Source: JAAUTY01 sp964397305 (GTDB taxonomy: Bacteria > Cyanobacteriota > Cyanobacteriia > Cyanobacteriales > Spirulinaceae). From it: a stretch of DNA of 64,000 nucleotides. Below are positions 1-9,401 of this stretch, piece after piece (the stretch's first letter is position 1; each line of letters opens with the position of its first letter). The stretch spans positions 1 to 64,000 of the forward strand of contig CAYNIP010000018.1 of assembly GCA_964397305.1 (NCBI GenBank), in the 5' to 3' direction. The notes under the pieces are model-generated. The model saw nothing but the letters and a program-made list of their open reading frames with translations, ran no database searches and was not told the DNA's origin. Made by a program: the position numbers and the translations under genes.

Positions 1-318
1 CTCCCAGAGCGGGAGAGGGACTTTGAGATCGTTTTGTATGATTCGTGGAGGGGCTGTAGTGCAGCGATCAAAAGAGTTTCTCAAGGTTCTAGAGGAAGGT
101 CCTAGGCCGCCCAGATGCAACAGCTAGATGCAGGGTTGCCTCCAGTTTCTCGGGGGGGACGGCTGCTAGGGCCTCCGCCTAGCAGCAAGATTGCGGGCGG
201 CCCTAGGGCAAAAATCGTTTGCCTCTGACAGTTCTCCGGCTCCCTTAGGTCGTAAAATCGGGGTCCTTGGCGGTCTCCGTCGCCGCTTAGGGTCGTTTTT
301 CGGGGAAATTGCAAGGCC
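1..318. other. No gene recognised upstream of the permease
   Basis: I see no convincing coding region here. Short open frames lack recognisable protein character. The stretch probably holds the promoter and 5' leader of the permease gene that starts at 319; the sequence just before that start contains a weak AAGG ribosome-binding element. Confidence 0.4.
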
Positions 319-1803
319 ATGACGAAGGATCGACCGTCGCAAGGATTGGCTCGCTATGAAGATGTCGATGCGGCGTACCTTGCCCAGCGACAGTTGCAGC
401 GCAAGGCGGGCTGGCTGCTACTCTGGGCCCTGGGCGTTGGGGCTGTGATCTCTGGAGATTTCTTTGGTTGGAACTTTGGCTTGGCTGCCGGGGGCTTTTG
501 GGGCCTGGCGATCGCCACGTTGCTGATGGCGGGAATGTACCTCTGCCTGGTCTTTTGCATTGCCGAACTCTCAGCGGCGCTCCCCCACGCGGGCGGCTCC
601 TATGCCTTCACCCGCAACGCCTTCGGGCCCCTGGGGGGCTACCTCAATGGTGTCACCGACGCAATTGAGTACGTGGTGACGGCGGCGGTGATTGTGGTTG
701 GCATCGGCGGCTACATGCGCGAACTGATTCCCGCTGTCCCGGCCCCCGTCTGGTGGGCGATCGCCTACGCCATCTTCGTCGGCATCAACATCCTCGGGGT
801 GGAGCTGACGCTCAAAGTCGGCCTCGTGATCACCGGGTTGGCGATGGCCGTGCTGGTGATCTTTTACCTCGGAGCTTTGGGGAGCGGCGCATTCGATCCG
901 GCTCTGTTGTTCAACCTGGAGCCCGATCCCGGTCAAACGGCGTTCTTACCTCGGGGAGTCTTAGGCATTTTCGCGGCCCTCCCCTTTGCCATTTGGTTCT
1001 ACCTGGCGATTGAACAACTGCCCCTGGCAGCGGAAGAAACCCACGATGTCCCCAAGTCGTTGCCGAAAGCGATCATCCTCGGCATCATCACCCTGCTAAT
1101 CCTCTCCCTGTTCACCCTGATTCTCAACTCCGGTGTGGGGGGCGGCGTGGCGGTAATCGGTGAGTCGGAGGCTCCCCTCGGGGAAGGCTTCAAGGCAGTC
1201 TTTGGCGAGGGGGGCTTCATTACCGTTGCCCTGACCCTGATCGCCCTGACGGGACTGATCGCGAGCTTCCACACGATCATCTATGCCTACGGTCGGGTGC
1301 TGTTTGCCCTCTCCCGGGCCGGCTATTTTCCCCGCTGGATCTCGGTGACGGGTCGCTACCATACGCCGGCTCGGGCCCTGATCTTGGGGGGCGTGATTGG
1401 CTATGTCTGCGCGCTGCTGATCAATGCCTTTAGCGCAACCGTTGGCGCGGCCCTGCTGAATATGGCCGTATTTGGGGCGACGATTACCTACACCTTGATT
1501 TTTCTCACGTACCTCAAGCTCAAGGTCGCTCGCCCAGACCTCCATCGCCCCTACCTTAGCCCTCTGGGAGCGCCGGGGGCCGTGGTTGGTACGGTGCTTT
1601 CGGTGATCGCGCTGCTGGCCTGTTTCTCGATTCCTGACTACCGGCCGGGAGTTTGGGGGACGGCGATCGTGCTAGGGCTCAGCCTGCTCTACTTCCTGCT
1701 CTACAGCCGCCATCGCCTCGTGGCCCAGGCTCCGGAGGAGGAGGATGCTCTCGTGAGTCGCGCCCTCGAGAGTATTGAGCACCTGGACGAAGACCCGTCT
1801 TAG
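319..1803 (+). CDS. Ethanolamine permease-like APC transporter
   Basis: A 494-residue polytopic membrane protein of the amino acid/polyamine/organocation (APC) superfamily, with about twelve hydrophobic segments. Near the N-terminus the stretch GVGAVISGDFFGWNFGL matches what I know of the ethanolamine permease branch, and the AELSAALPHAGGSYAF segment that follows is typical of APC transporters. It would import ethanolamine or a related small amine across the plasma membrane. The ATG at 319 follows a weak AAGG element. The next gene on the same strand is a glutamine synthetase-like enzyme only 88 bases downstream, so the two probably form an operon for uptake and gamma-glutamylation of an amine. 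The substrate is inferred from family resemblance; another amino acid or amine is possible. No ethanolamine ammonia-lyase (eut) genes are present in the window. Confidence 0.8.
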   Translation: MTKDRPSQGLARYEDVDAAYLAQRQLQRKAGWLLLWALGVGAVISGDFFGWNFGLAAGGFWGLAIATLLMAGMYLCLVFCIAELSAALPHAGGSYAFTRNAFGPLGGYLNGVTDAIEYVVTAAVIVVGIGGYMRELIPAVPAPVWWAIAYAIFVGINILGVELTLKVGLVITGLAMAVLVIFYLGALGSGAFDPALLFNLEPDPGQTAFLPRGVLGIFAALPFAIWFYLAIEQLPLAAEETHDVPKSLPKAIILGIITLLILSLFTLILNSGVGGGVAVIGESEAPLGEGFKAVFGEGGFITVALTLIALTGLIASFHTIIYAYGRVLFALSRAGYFPRWISVTGRYHTPARALILGGVIGYVCALLINAFSATVGAALLNMAVFGATITYTLIFLTYLKLKVARPDLHRPYLSPLGAPGAVVGTVLSVIALLACFSIPDYRPGVWGTAIVLGLSLLYFLLYSRHRLVAQAPEEEDALVSRALESIEHLDEDPS

Positions 1804-1891
1804 CCCTGGGCGGCTATGCTTAACGATGGAGCCGGGGCGGTGGCCTGAACTGCGGCGGCTCTCTCCTCACTTTTGCCCCTGCAAACCTCCT

Positions 1892-3283
1892 ATGACTCAA
1901 CCTCCCGTGCGCGGCCTGCTGACGGTGGAAGCCCTGAAGCAGGCGATCGCCGATGATCGCATTGATACCGTGCTCGCGGTCATGCCCGACCCCTACGGGC
2001 GACTTTTGGGTAAGCGCATTACTGGCGATTTTTTCCTGCATGATGTCCTCAACGGCGGCCTCCACGCCTGCAATTATCTCCTAGCCTGCGATATGGAAAT
2101 GGACCCTGTGCCAGGCTACCAGTACACGAGCTGGGCGAGCGGTTACGGGGACTTCCGCATGGTTCCGGACCTAAAAACGCTGCGGGTGGCCGACTGGCTG
2201 GAGAAGACGGCCCTGGTTTTTTGTGATGCCTACGAAGAGGAGGGGGATGACTTAGTGGCGATCGCCCCCCGCTCGGTGCTGCGCCACCAGATCGCCCGCG
2301 TCGCGGCCCAAGGCTACCAGGTCAAATGTGGCTCAGAGTTAGAACTCTACCTGTTCAACGACACCTACGAGCAGGCCCACCAGAAGCAGTATATGAACCT
2401 GGAAACAGCGGGACATTACATCGAGGACTACCACATTCTTCAGGGCACAAAGGAGGAGTTTGTCATCGGCGCGATCCGCCGCCATGTTGACCGCTCCGGC
2501 GTGCCCGTGGAGTTTTCCAAGGGCGAGTGGGGGCCGGGTCAGCAGGAGATCAATCTCCGCTACGCTGAAGCCTTAGAGATGGCCGACCGCCACGCTCTTT
2601 ACAAACACGCGGCTAAGGAGATTGCTTGGCAACACCGGGCGGCGATCACTTTCATGGCGAAGTGGGACGAGCGCTATGCCGGCTCGAGCTGCCACCTCCA
2701 CGCCAGCTTGTGGGATCAGGGCGGCCACCAGCCGCTGTTCGCCGGAACCGAGGCCTGGGGACCGGTTCACTGCTCACCCCTATTCCGCTGGTTCCTGGGG
2801 GGATGGATGGCCCACGCTCGGGAGCTGTTCGCCTTCTATGCCCCCTACCCAACATCTTACAAGCGCTATGTGGCGGGCTCCTTTGCGCCCACGGGCCTGG
2901 CCTGCTCCTACGACAACCGCACGGCCGGGTTCCGCATCATTGGTCACGGGCCGTCCCTCCGTATCGAGTGCCGCGCCCCCGGGGCCGACGCCAACCCCTA
3001 CTTGGCCTTTGCCGCTACCCTAGCCGCCGGGTTGACAGGGATCGAGCAACAGATTGAGCCGCCGCCCCTGTTCACGGGGGATGTCTATGAGGCGGCGGAG
3101 TTGCCCCAAGTGCCGCGATCGCTCCCGGAGGCGATCGCCGCCCTCGAGCAAAGCACCTGGGCCCGCCAGGCCCTAGGCGCGGCGGTCGTGGACCACTACC
3201 TCCACTTTTTCCGCACCGAGCAGCGTAAATTCGACGAAGCGGTGACAAGCTGGGAACGAGCCCGGTACTTTGAGCGGGCCTAG
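1892..3283 (+). CDS. Glutamine synthetase family protein (gamma-glutamyl-amine ligase type)
   Basis: A 463-residue ATP-dependent gamma-glutamyl ligase of the glutamine synthetase family. I chose the ATG at 1892 (MTQPPVRGLL) because the frame upstream to 1775 reads as non-conserved sequence and overlaps the permease gene. Family landmarks are visible: the N-terminal beta-grasp part with PDPYGRLLGKR, KCGSELELYLF (metal-binding glutamate region), FSKGEWGPGQQEINLRYAEAL, the histidine motif GSSCHLHASLW, and RIIGHGPSLRIECRAPGADANPYLAF. This divergent form resembles GlnA-like ligases that join glutamate to amines rather than ammonium-assimilating GlnA. With an ethanolamine-type permease just upstream, a gamma-glutamyl-ethanolamide synthetase role is a reasonable inference, but the sequence alone does not prove the acceptor. 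Confidence 0.82.
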   Translation: MTQPPVRGLLTVEALKQAIADDRIDTVLAVMPDPYGRLLGKRITGDFFLHDVLNGGLHACNYLLACDMEMDPVPGYQYTSWASGYGDFRMVPDLKTLRVADWLEKTALVFCDAYEEEGDDLVAIAPRSVLRHQIARVAAQGYQVKCGSELELYLFNDTYEQAHQKQYMNLETAGHYIEDYHILQGTKEEFVIGAIRRHVDRSGVPVEFSKGEWGPGQQEINLRYAEALEMADRHALYKHAAKEIAWQHRAAITFMAKWDERYAGSSCHLHASLWDQGGHQPLFAGTEAWGPVHCSPLFRWFLGGWMAHARELFAFYAPYPTSYKRYVAGSFAPTGLACSYDNRTAGFRIIGHGPSLRIECRAPGADANPYLAFAATLAAGLTGIEQQIEPPPLFTGDVYEAAELPQVPRSLPEAIAALEQSTWARQALGAAVVDHYLHFFRTEQRKFDEAVTSWERARYFERA

Positions 3284-3374
3284 GGGGTGTGATCAGGGGA
3301 GTTGTCAACGCGCTGTCATCGTGCCGTCTAGGGTGTGTCGTCCCTTAAGCCAAAATCCCGCCAGAGGGTAAACG

Positions 3375-3588
3375 AAATTTTACACGGGATGTTGGTACTC
3401 CTTCACTCAGCCCTCACCCCAACCCCTCTCCCAAGTAGGGAGAGGGGCTTCTAGTTCCCCTGCTCCCAGCTTTGGGAGCAGGGGCCGGGGGATGAGGGCC
3501 CGGTAACGCTGGAGCGGGCGGCCCTCTGCTCCTGGAGCAAGCGCTCAACATTCAGGGGAGCCGCGCTTTTTTTCGTCCACCCCAGGCC
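3375..3588 (-). repeat. Dispersed hairpin-rich repeat element, copy 1
   Basis: This intergenic block reads as the reverse complement, with changes, of the element near 26510-26785. Shared landmarks are the GATGTTGG end near 3388, the palindrome CCCCTCTCCC/GGGAGAGGGG (3423-3432 with 3438-3447), a 12-bp perfect stem (3457-3468 with 3473-3484), and the end with GGGGAGCCGCGC followed by Ts and CGTCCACCC. It looks like a non-autonomous mobile or REP-like element. Its hairpins could also act as a terminator between the convergent genes on either side. Confidence 0.7.
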
Positions 3589-3597
3589 GGCCACCGC

Positions 3598-5283
3598 TCA
3601 GCGCTCGGCCAGACGGTCGAGGCGCTCCCGCAGCAGCAGACTGATGAAGGCACGGCTGAGGAGCAGGAGCCAAAAACCGCCAAAGCAGAAGGCAGCGATC
3701 GCCCCGTTGGCAACCCCATGAAGGGCTAACAACGTGCCACAAACGGCTCCCGTGGCTGCCAGGCTAGCGTAGATCAGGCACTTCAGCGCCAAGTAGACGC
3801 GGCGCAGGGCGCGCTCCGTGGTGAGGGAGCGGACCCGGAACTGCAACTCGCCGCGCTCAATGCGCTCCTCCAGTTGGCGCACCGCCCGCTCCGCCGCACT
3901 GGGCTGAGTCAGTTTGTATTGAATGAACTGGCGAGTCTGGCGGGCTACTTGGCGCACCAGGTTGCCGCTCTGGGCTGACTTGACCATCTGCTTCAAGAAT
4001 GGGCTGCTCGCGGCGATCAAGTTGTACTGAGGATTGAGGGCGCGGGCAATGCCATCGAGGGTGGTGACAGCCTTGACGGCGAACATCATCTGGGCCGGCA
4101 AGCGAAAGGGCTGCTGCTCAAAGATGACGTAGAGTTCGCTCCCCAGTTGGCTAAAGGCCCTAATATCAATGGGTTTACTACGAATTTCCTCCAACAGGAA
4201 GGCAATCAAGCGCCGCACCGCCGTCATGTCGGAGTTAGATTCGATGAACCCCATATAGGTCAGGCTGTCGAGCAAGCCGTCGGCATCCTTCCGCATGACC
4301 GCGAAGAAGGTACGCACCATTTGCTCGCGATTGAGACCCTTCACTTCGGTCATGGTGCCGAAGTCATAGAAAATCAGCTCGCCGTTATTACCGACAGCCA
4401 TATTGCCCGGGTGGGGATCGGATTGAAAAAAGCCATCGACGAGCATCTGTTTGAGGTAGCAGGAAACCCCCAGTTGAATGAGGCGGTCGGGCTCAAGATG
4501 ACAGGCTTCAATGGTGGCGCGATCAGTGATTTTGATCCCCGGCAAATACTCCAGCGTCAACACCCGGGCGGTGGTGTAGCGCCAGTAGACTTCAGGCACA
4601 CGAATCTGGGGGACTTCTTGAAAATTATGGCGAAATCGATCGGCATTTTTCCCTTCGTGGATGTAGTCAATTTCCTGATAGAGAAGGCCAAAAAATTCAC
4701 GATAGAGTTCTTCGAGGTTGTACTTACGTACATCGGACCAGTAACGATTCAGCCAACGGGCGAGCTGGTGCAGGACTTCAAAATCGAGTTGGAATAGTTC
4801 TGCGAGGCCGGGGCGCTGCACCTTGACAACGACAGCATCCCCGCTATGGAGGACGGCCTTATGAACTTGACCGAGGCTGGCGGCGGCGAGGGGGTAGGGA
4901 TCGAATTCGCGAAAGAGGTCCTGGAGGGAGTGGCCGAGTTCGTGCTCAATGACAGCGATCGCCACCTCCGTGCCAAAGGGCGGCACACGATCCTGCAAGT
5001 CGCTCAAAACCTGGGTATACTCGCGGGGGATCAAGTCCGGGCGAGTCGAAAGGGCTTGACCGAGTTTAATGAAGGTAGGGCCCAGCTCGATCAATCGTTG
5101 CACCAGCCAGCGGGCGTGTTGTTGGCGGTGAGCGCTGGTATTGCGACCCGTGAGCCGATCCCAGCCGAGGGCGAAGCAGAGGCGGACCGCGATCCTGAGA
5201 ATGTCCCAGCGCCGAGCGCGGCGCGAATAGCGGGGCTGCTGCCAGCGCTGAAGGGGCGATGATGCATCCCGTTTGACGAGCAT
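3598..5283 (-). CDS. ABC1/UbiB-type atypical protein kinase (AarF family)
   Basis: A 561-residue member of the ABC1 (UbiB/AarF/COQ8) family. The diagnostic motifs are all present: KLGQ with invariant lysine near residue 73, the alanine-rich loop AAASLGQVH at about 133-141 that replaces the usual glycine loop, the ATP-site lysine in VVVKVQRPG near 154, DPHPGN at about 289-294, and the DFG motif near 307. Two hydrophobic segments at the C-terminus probably anchor it in a membrane. Family members support prenylquinone metabolism; cyanobacteria carry several paralogues whose individual substrates are unclear. The start codon abuts the stop codon of the histidine kinase gene at 5284, so the two genes are likely co-transcribed. 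Confidence 0.9.
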   Translation of the reverse strand: MLVKRDASSPLQRWQQPRYSRRARRWDILRIAVRLCFALGWDRLTGRNTSAHRQQHARWLVQRLIELGPTFIKLGQALSTRPDLIPREYTQVLSDLQDRVPPFGTEVAIAVIEHELGHSLQDLFREFDPYPLAAASLGQVHKAVLHSGDAVVVKVQRPGLAELFQLDFEVLHQLARWLNRYWSDVRKYNLEELYREFFGLLYQEIDYIHEGKNADRFRHNFQEVPQIRVPEVYWRYTTARVLTLEYLPGIKITDRATIEACHLEPDRLIQLGVSCYLKQMLVDGFFQSDPHPGNMAVGNNGELIFYDFGTMTEVKGLNREQMVRTFFAVMRKDADGLLDSLTYMGFIESNSDMTAVRRLIAFLLEEIRSKPIDIRAFSQLGSELYVIFEQQPFRLPAQMMFAVKAVTTLDGIARALNPQYNLIAASSPFLKQMVKSAQSGNLVRQVARQTRQFIQYKLTQPSAAERAVRQLEERIERGELQFRVRSLTTERALRRVYLALKCLIYASLAATGAVCGTLLALHGVANGAIAAFCFGGFWLLLLSRAFISLLLRERLDRLAER

Positions 5284-7125
5284 TTATCCAATTGAAGGGG
5301 GCGGGGGCGGCAAGGTAAGGGTAAAGCGAGTCGCCGCCGCGCGATCGCCAGCGGCACCCTGACTCTCCACCTCAATTGTGCCATTGAGTTGCTGCACTAG
5401 ACACTTCACGAGGGCGAGACCGAGGCCCGTGCCGGGGACCGCCTGGCTCGTCACCCCCTGGCCCCGCACAAACTTCTCAAAGATCGTCTCTTGCTCCTCG
5501 GGGGCGACGCCGCGACCCGTGTTGGTGATGCTGACCTGAAGCTGGTACTGGCGCGGGTCTTGGGCGATCGCCACCTGCACAGTCGTATCCGGGTCAGAAT
5601 ACTTCCCGGCATTCGTGAGCAGCTCTTGCAAGATTTGGCGCAGGCTATCGGCATCACTGTACAAGGGCAGCGGCTTTTGCGGCTCCTCCAACTCCGGAGG
5701 TTGGTAGGTGAGGCCGAGGGCCAGGCCCTTGTCCTGCCATTTTTCCTGAAACTTGACCAGCAGGGGCGTCAGCAACTCCTTGAAGTTAAAGCGTTGCAAG
5801 TCAATTTCAACCTGGTTGGATTCCAATTTTTGCAAGGCCAGTAGATCTTGAATCAAGCCATACTCTCGCTGCCACTCCTGTTCCAGCAGGTCAAGGTATT
5901 TGGCTTGGCGTTCGGGGGCAAGATTGGGTTGTCGCAGGACTTGAATTGCCATTTTCATGGCCGTCAGGGGAGTGCGTAACTCGTGGCTGACTGCATCCAG
6001 AAATTCACTTTTTGAGGCTAGCAATTGGCGTAACTGTTCCACCTGCTGGCGGCTTTTTTCGTAGAGCTTGGCCTGCATATCAAGGCTGCCCCGGAGCTGG
6101 GCGGTCCGTTCGTCTACGACCAACTGCACCCGCTGAAGCGCGCGATCGCGTACCAGCGCCGCACTGATCTGGAGGCCGACACTGGCGATCAGCGCCAGTT
6201 CGGCCGGCTGCCAGGCCCAGGAGCGGCGGCCTTGGAGCACGAGGAAGCCCAGCACCAGGGGTCGAGCGCCAGCGGCGGCCGGATGGAACAGGGGTTGGAT
6301 GAGCCAGCCACCAAAACCCTCCTCCGGAACCAGTAAGGGGGACGGCTGACGGCCCAGGTCTAAGGAGCCCGGCACCAGGGGCTCGGGAGCCTGACGCCAA
6401 GCAGCGGTGCAGTAGGGGCAGTCCTGAAGGGGGAAGTCCACCGCCTGGGGGCCAAAGGCCGGGGCCCCCGTCGCGAGCCAGGAGCGGGCGAGGGCGACCC
6501 GAGCCCTGGGAGCATCCTCCCGGCGAGCCAGGAGCGGATCGCGATACTTCAAGGTGACGATCGCGCTGCGCTCGACGGCGATCGCCTGGGCCGTCCCCGT
6601 AAGCGCGACCTGCATCAGGGCCTGGAGCGTGTTGGTGTCGTGGAGCGCGTGGCTGAGGTCTTGGAAAAGCTCTTGGTAGCGCTGGTAGGTGAGCAGGTGC
6701 TGCTGGAGTTGGGCGTGGGCGATCAGGGCGGCGGCTGCCTCCCCAGCTTGGTGGAGGTCCTGTTGCTCCCGAGGGCTCCAGTCCTGGGCCCGGCAGCGAC
6801 CGATGATCAACACCCCGCCGTTCTGAAAACCCTGGCGATGCAGGCGGCGCAAGGGGGGTTCGCTGGCCGGCGGCCAGGTCGTCGCGCCACAGCTAGCCTG
6901 CAACTGGTCGAGGCTCTGCTGGCGCGATCGCGCCGCCAAGGGACTGCACCAGCTCCCTACCACCGTCGCCGTCCCGTCACTCGCCAGCCAGCAGGCATCC
7001 GCCGCCAGAGCTTCCCCAACCAGTTGGGCAGCCGCCATGAGGAGGACCCTGGGCTCAGGGTGTTGTTGGAGGAGGAGCCGATTGAGGGCTAAAGCCAAGG
7101 GCAAATCAGATGGCGCGGTAGTCAT
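5284..7125 (-). CDS. GAF-domain sensor histidine kinase
   Basis: A 613-residue soluble-looking histidine kinase. The first about 330 residues form two GAF-like sensory units; the second contains a Cys-Pro-Tyr-Cys segment near 236-239 that could bind a ligand or metal. A coiled linker (about 335-375) leads to the HisKA domain, with phospho-acceptor histidine 381 in SHELRTPLTAM. The ATPase domain has the N-box LLTNAGKYSD and G-boxes NTGRGVAPEE and GTGLGLALVK. No transmembrane segment is evident, so it probably senses a cytoplasmic signal. No response regulator is adjacent. The gene lies directly upstream of the ABC1 kinase gene on the same strand with no gap. Confidence 0.88.
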   Translation of the reverse strand: MTTAPSDLPLALALNRLLLQQHPEPRVLLMAAAQLVGEALAADACWLASDGTATVVGSWCSPLAARSRQQSLDQLQASCGATTWPPASEPPLRRLHRQGFQNGGVLIIGRCRAQDWSPREQQDLHQAGEAAAALIAHAQLQQHLLTYQRYQELFQDLSHALHDTNTLQALMQVALTGTAQAIAVERSAIVTLKYRDPLLARREDAPRARVALARSWLATGAPAFGPQAVDFPLQDCPYCTAAWRQAPEPLVPGSLDLGRQPSPLLVPEEGFGGWLIQPLFHPAAAGARPLVLGFLVLQGRRSWAWQPAELALIASVGLQISAALVRDRALQRVQLVVDERTAQLRGSLDMQAKLYEKSRQQVEQLRQLLASKSEFLDAVSHELRTPLTAMKMAIQVLRQPNLAPERQAKYLDLLEQEWQREYGLIQDLLALQKLESNQVEIDLQRFNFKELLTPLLVKFQEKWQDKGLALGLTYQPPELEEPQKPLPLYSDADSLRQILQELLTNAGKYSDPDTTVQVAIAQDPRQYQLQVSITNTGRGVAPEEQETIFEKFVRGQGVTSQAVPGTGLGLALVKCLVQQLNGTIEVESQGAAGDRAAATRFTLTLPPPPPSIG

Positions 7126-7348
7126 GTCGCAGGTTCAAGAGCGCTCTGGGGCGCACCGGCGACACGCCCAATACTGGGTAGACCCAAGGCTCCAACCGTC
7201 GCCAGCACGGTCATGGACTGGGATGGACAGCTCAGCTCGACTAATAGCCTACGTCCCTCAAAGCTAAGATTATGCCAGGGCTCTGGACAAGACTCCCAGA
7301 GATCCCTGCATCAATACTACCGAATTGCACCCGGCCAAACGTTTAAGA

Positions 7349-8314
7349 CTAGGGAGCCGCCGCCGCCCGTTGTTGAGCAACCCCACTATTCTGCTCATAG
7401 ACTTGGCTGCGTTCCTGGGCCATCGGATAGCGGGGGTCATCGGCGGGCACAGCCCGCATGAGGGCCGCCGCCTGTTGCCACTGCTGAGCCAACGCTTGCC
7501 ACTGCGCCGCCGTGGTCGCCGTTTGCCCCTGAACCGCTCCCGATTCGGCCAGCCGCACGGCCGCCGCGAAGGGATCAGCCGGAGTGGGGCTCGCCGGGGG
7601 CGGGGAGCTAGTCGCTTCCGTCTCGGGGGGCACGATGACAGTGGTCGGTTCTGGGCTGGGGGGAGCCTCTGGAGAGGGAGAGGGCATCGCTGCCGAGGTT
7701 GGGCTGCTGAGAGCCGGAGCCTCGGGGGCAGGCTCAGCCTCCGAGAAGAGCCCAAGGTTGCGAACCCGCCAGTGCTGGTAGCCCCAACCGAGCAGAAAAC
7801 TGAGGGCACTGAGCAAAACACCCCCGGCGAGCCCGCGCCAGAAGGTCAGATCCTCCGAGGCCGGGGGCTTGGGTTTTTTGACAATATCGGCGGGGGGGAG
7901 TAGGAGAACTTTCGGGGTGGAGGCGCGAGCGGGCGATCGCCGACTCAGGCGCTGGAATAAGTTAGGGCGCCGCAGGACGATCGCCTCGGACCAAAGGAGT
8001 TGGCTGTTGGGGTTGCGGTGAATGTCCTCGAGCCAGATCACCTGCTGATCCTGGGCAATGCGGCTACTGATGCGAGCCCGGCGCAGCTTGCGGGGCTCGA
8101 TGCTCTCCAGGATCTCGCGGACCCGGGGCAGCAGGGCGTCGCGGGCCAGCGGCTCCGCCGTGGGCGCTTCGCAGAGAACCTGGAGGACCCCTTCTTGCAA
8201 AATAGCCCGCGTCCGTACCCCCTGGTCGGCCAGGCGCTCATTGAGCACTTGAATGATCGCCGCCATACTGCCTTGGCGGGCTTGGCTGACAATATCTTCG
8301 ATGGTGTCCGGCAT
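7349..8314 (-). CDS. Single-pass membrane protein of unknown function
   Basis: A 321-residue protein I cannot assign to a named family. Residues 1-110 form a folded-looking cytoplasmic domain rich in charged residues. One strong transmembrane segment lies at about 160-178. It is followed by a long Pro/Ser/Thr/Glu-rich linker (about 190-240) and an Ala/Gln-rich helical tail with aromatic residues that probably lies in the periplasm. Such an architecture is common in cyanobacterial envelope proteins. The gene is monocistronic as far as can be seen and is divergent from ndhM, sharing an intergenic region of about 330 bases with it. Confidence 0.7.
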   Translation of the reverse strand: MPDTIEDIVSQARQGSMAAIIQVLNERLADQGVRTRAILQEGVLQVLCEAPTAEPLARDALLPRVREILESIEPRKLRRARISSRIAQDQQVIWLEDIHRNPNSQLLWSEAIVLRRPNLFQRLSRRSPARASTPKVLLLPPADIVKKPKPPASEDLTFWRGLAGGVLLSALSFLLGWGYQHWRVRNLGLFSEAEPAPEAPALSSPTSAAMPSPSPEAPPSPEPTTVIVPPETEATSSPPPASPTPADPFAAAVRLAESGAVQGQTATTAAQWQALAQQWQQAAALMRAVPADDPRYPMAQERSQVYEQNSGVAQQRAAAAP

Positions 8315-8644
8315 GGCGTTGCGCTGCGCGAAGGTTGCGATTGGCGACCTTCCTCGCCACTACTGCACATTTCACTTTACCAAGAACTGCGGGCAAAACT
8401 ATAACTTGGAACCCGGAATTCTGGGATGAAGGTCGCAGGGCGGGCGGAGGATGTTCGCCTTGTCTCGATCCTCTAGGGGCGATCGCCCCCATCAGGACTC
8501 AGGGCCGACCTGGGCGATCGCCCCGCCCCAACCGACAAAATCCCTCATCGGGATAGTTGAGCCGGGTCCCTTCGCCCTTTAAACTAGGTTACAAAGCAAC
8601 TCAAAAACTCGCTTCCCCTTCCGAGTCCCCCACGAGGTTGAACC
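8315..8644. promoter_or_regulatory. Shared upstream region of the divergent 7349-8314 gene and ndhM
   Basis: No gene is visible. The region contains two GCGATCGC palindromes near 8480-8522. The ribosome-binding site GAGG lies seven bases before the ndhM ATG, and an A+T-richer stretch at about 8577-8600 is a plausible promoter for ndhM. Exact promoter boxes cannot be assigned with confidence. Confidence 0.4.
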
Positions 8645-9025
8645 ATGCTGCTCAAATCCACCACTCGCCACATCCGCATCTACGCAGCCGAAGTCGCTGG
8701 CGAGGAATGGCAACCCAGTGACAACGTTTTGACCCTGGATGTTGATCCCGACAACGAATTCAACTGGGACGATGACACCTTGCAACGGGTGTACCGCCAG
8801 TTTGATGACCTGGTAGAAGCCTACAGCGGCCAAGACCTGACCGAGTACAACCTGCGCCGCATCGGCTCCGATCTGGAGCACTTCATCCGCGCGCTCCTGC
8901 AACAGGGCCTCCTGAGCTACAACCTCCAGAGCCGAGTCACCAACTACAGCATGGGACTGCCCCGGCTGGCTAGCCCCGAGGATGAAGGCGACTACCTGCC
9001 AGACGGGGGCAAGTACCGCGCCTAG
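8645..9025 (+). CDS. ndhM: NAD(P)H-quinone oxidoreductase subunit M
   Basis: A 126-residue protein that matches NdhM, a subunit specific to the oxygenic-photosynthesis-type NDH-1 complex of cyanobacteria and chloroplasts. Recognisable segments are MLLKSTTRHIRIYAAEV at the N-terminus, FNWDDDTLQRVYRQF and LTEYNLRRIGSDLEHFIR. NdhM is a peripheral subunit near the ferredoxin-docking side of the thylakoid NDH-1 complex, used in cyclic electron flow, respiration and CO2 uptake. The ATG is preceded by GAGG at good spacing. The length is close to that of other cyanobacterial NdhM proteins. Confidence 0.95.
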   Translation: MLLKSTTRHIRIYAAEVAGEEWQPSDNVLTLDVDPDNEFNWDDDTLQRVYRQFDDLVEAYSGQDLTEYNLRRIGSDLEHFIRALLQQGLLSYNLQSRVTNYSMGLPRLASPEDEGDYLPDGGKYRA

Positions 9026-9401
9026 GGCCGCAAAGGCTCAGGTTCCTTGGGTTGGACTGAAACAAGTATGGCGTCTTGAAGATTGACGAAGTGGGGGTAT
9101 GGAGCTCGGATTTGGGATCAGTAGCGATCGCCCGCGCCGAGGACTGGCAACTGCGAGGCGGTGCGACCTGACGAGCGGCGTTGCTTCATCAAACGATTGC
9201 TACTGATAGGTGCGACCCTGGGTGCATCTCAGTTAGACAAGTTTACCCTCATCGTAACTATTCAGGTGTTGGCATTGACAGAGCGATTTTTTTGTGTAGT
9301 CAACCCTTGGAAAGCCGTATTTAGTCGATTTAAGACTAAATTTGGTGTCCAGAGATACATTTCTGGGACGTTTGCCGCCGAGATGCATAGATTTGTATTC
9401 A
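9026..9401. other. Intergenic border between core genes and the defence island
   Basis: No credible gene. A sequence of about 28 bases at 9219-9246 (GGTGCATCTCAGTTAGACAA...) recurs at 36902-36929, where it belongs to the dispersed repeat family. Base composition falls from GC-rich to clearly AT-richer across this stretch. That is consistent with the left boundary of acquired DNA and with loss of the 5' part of the ATPase gene that follows. Confidence 0.5.
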
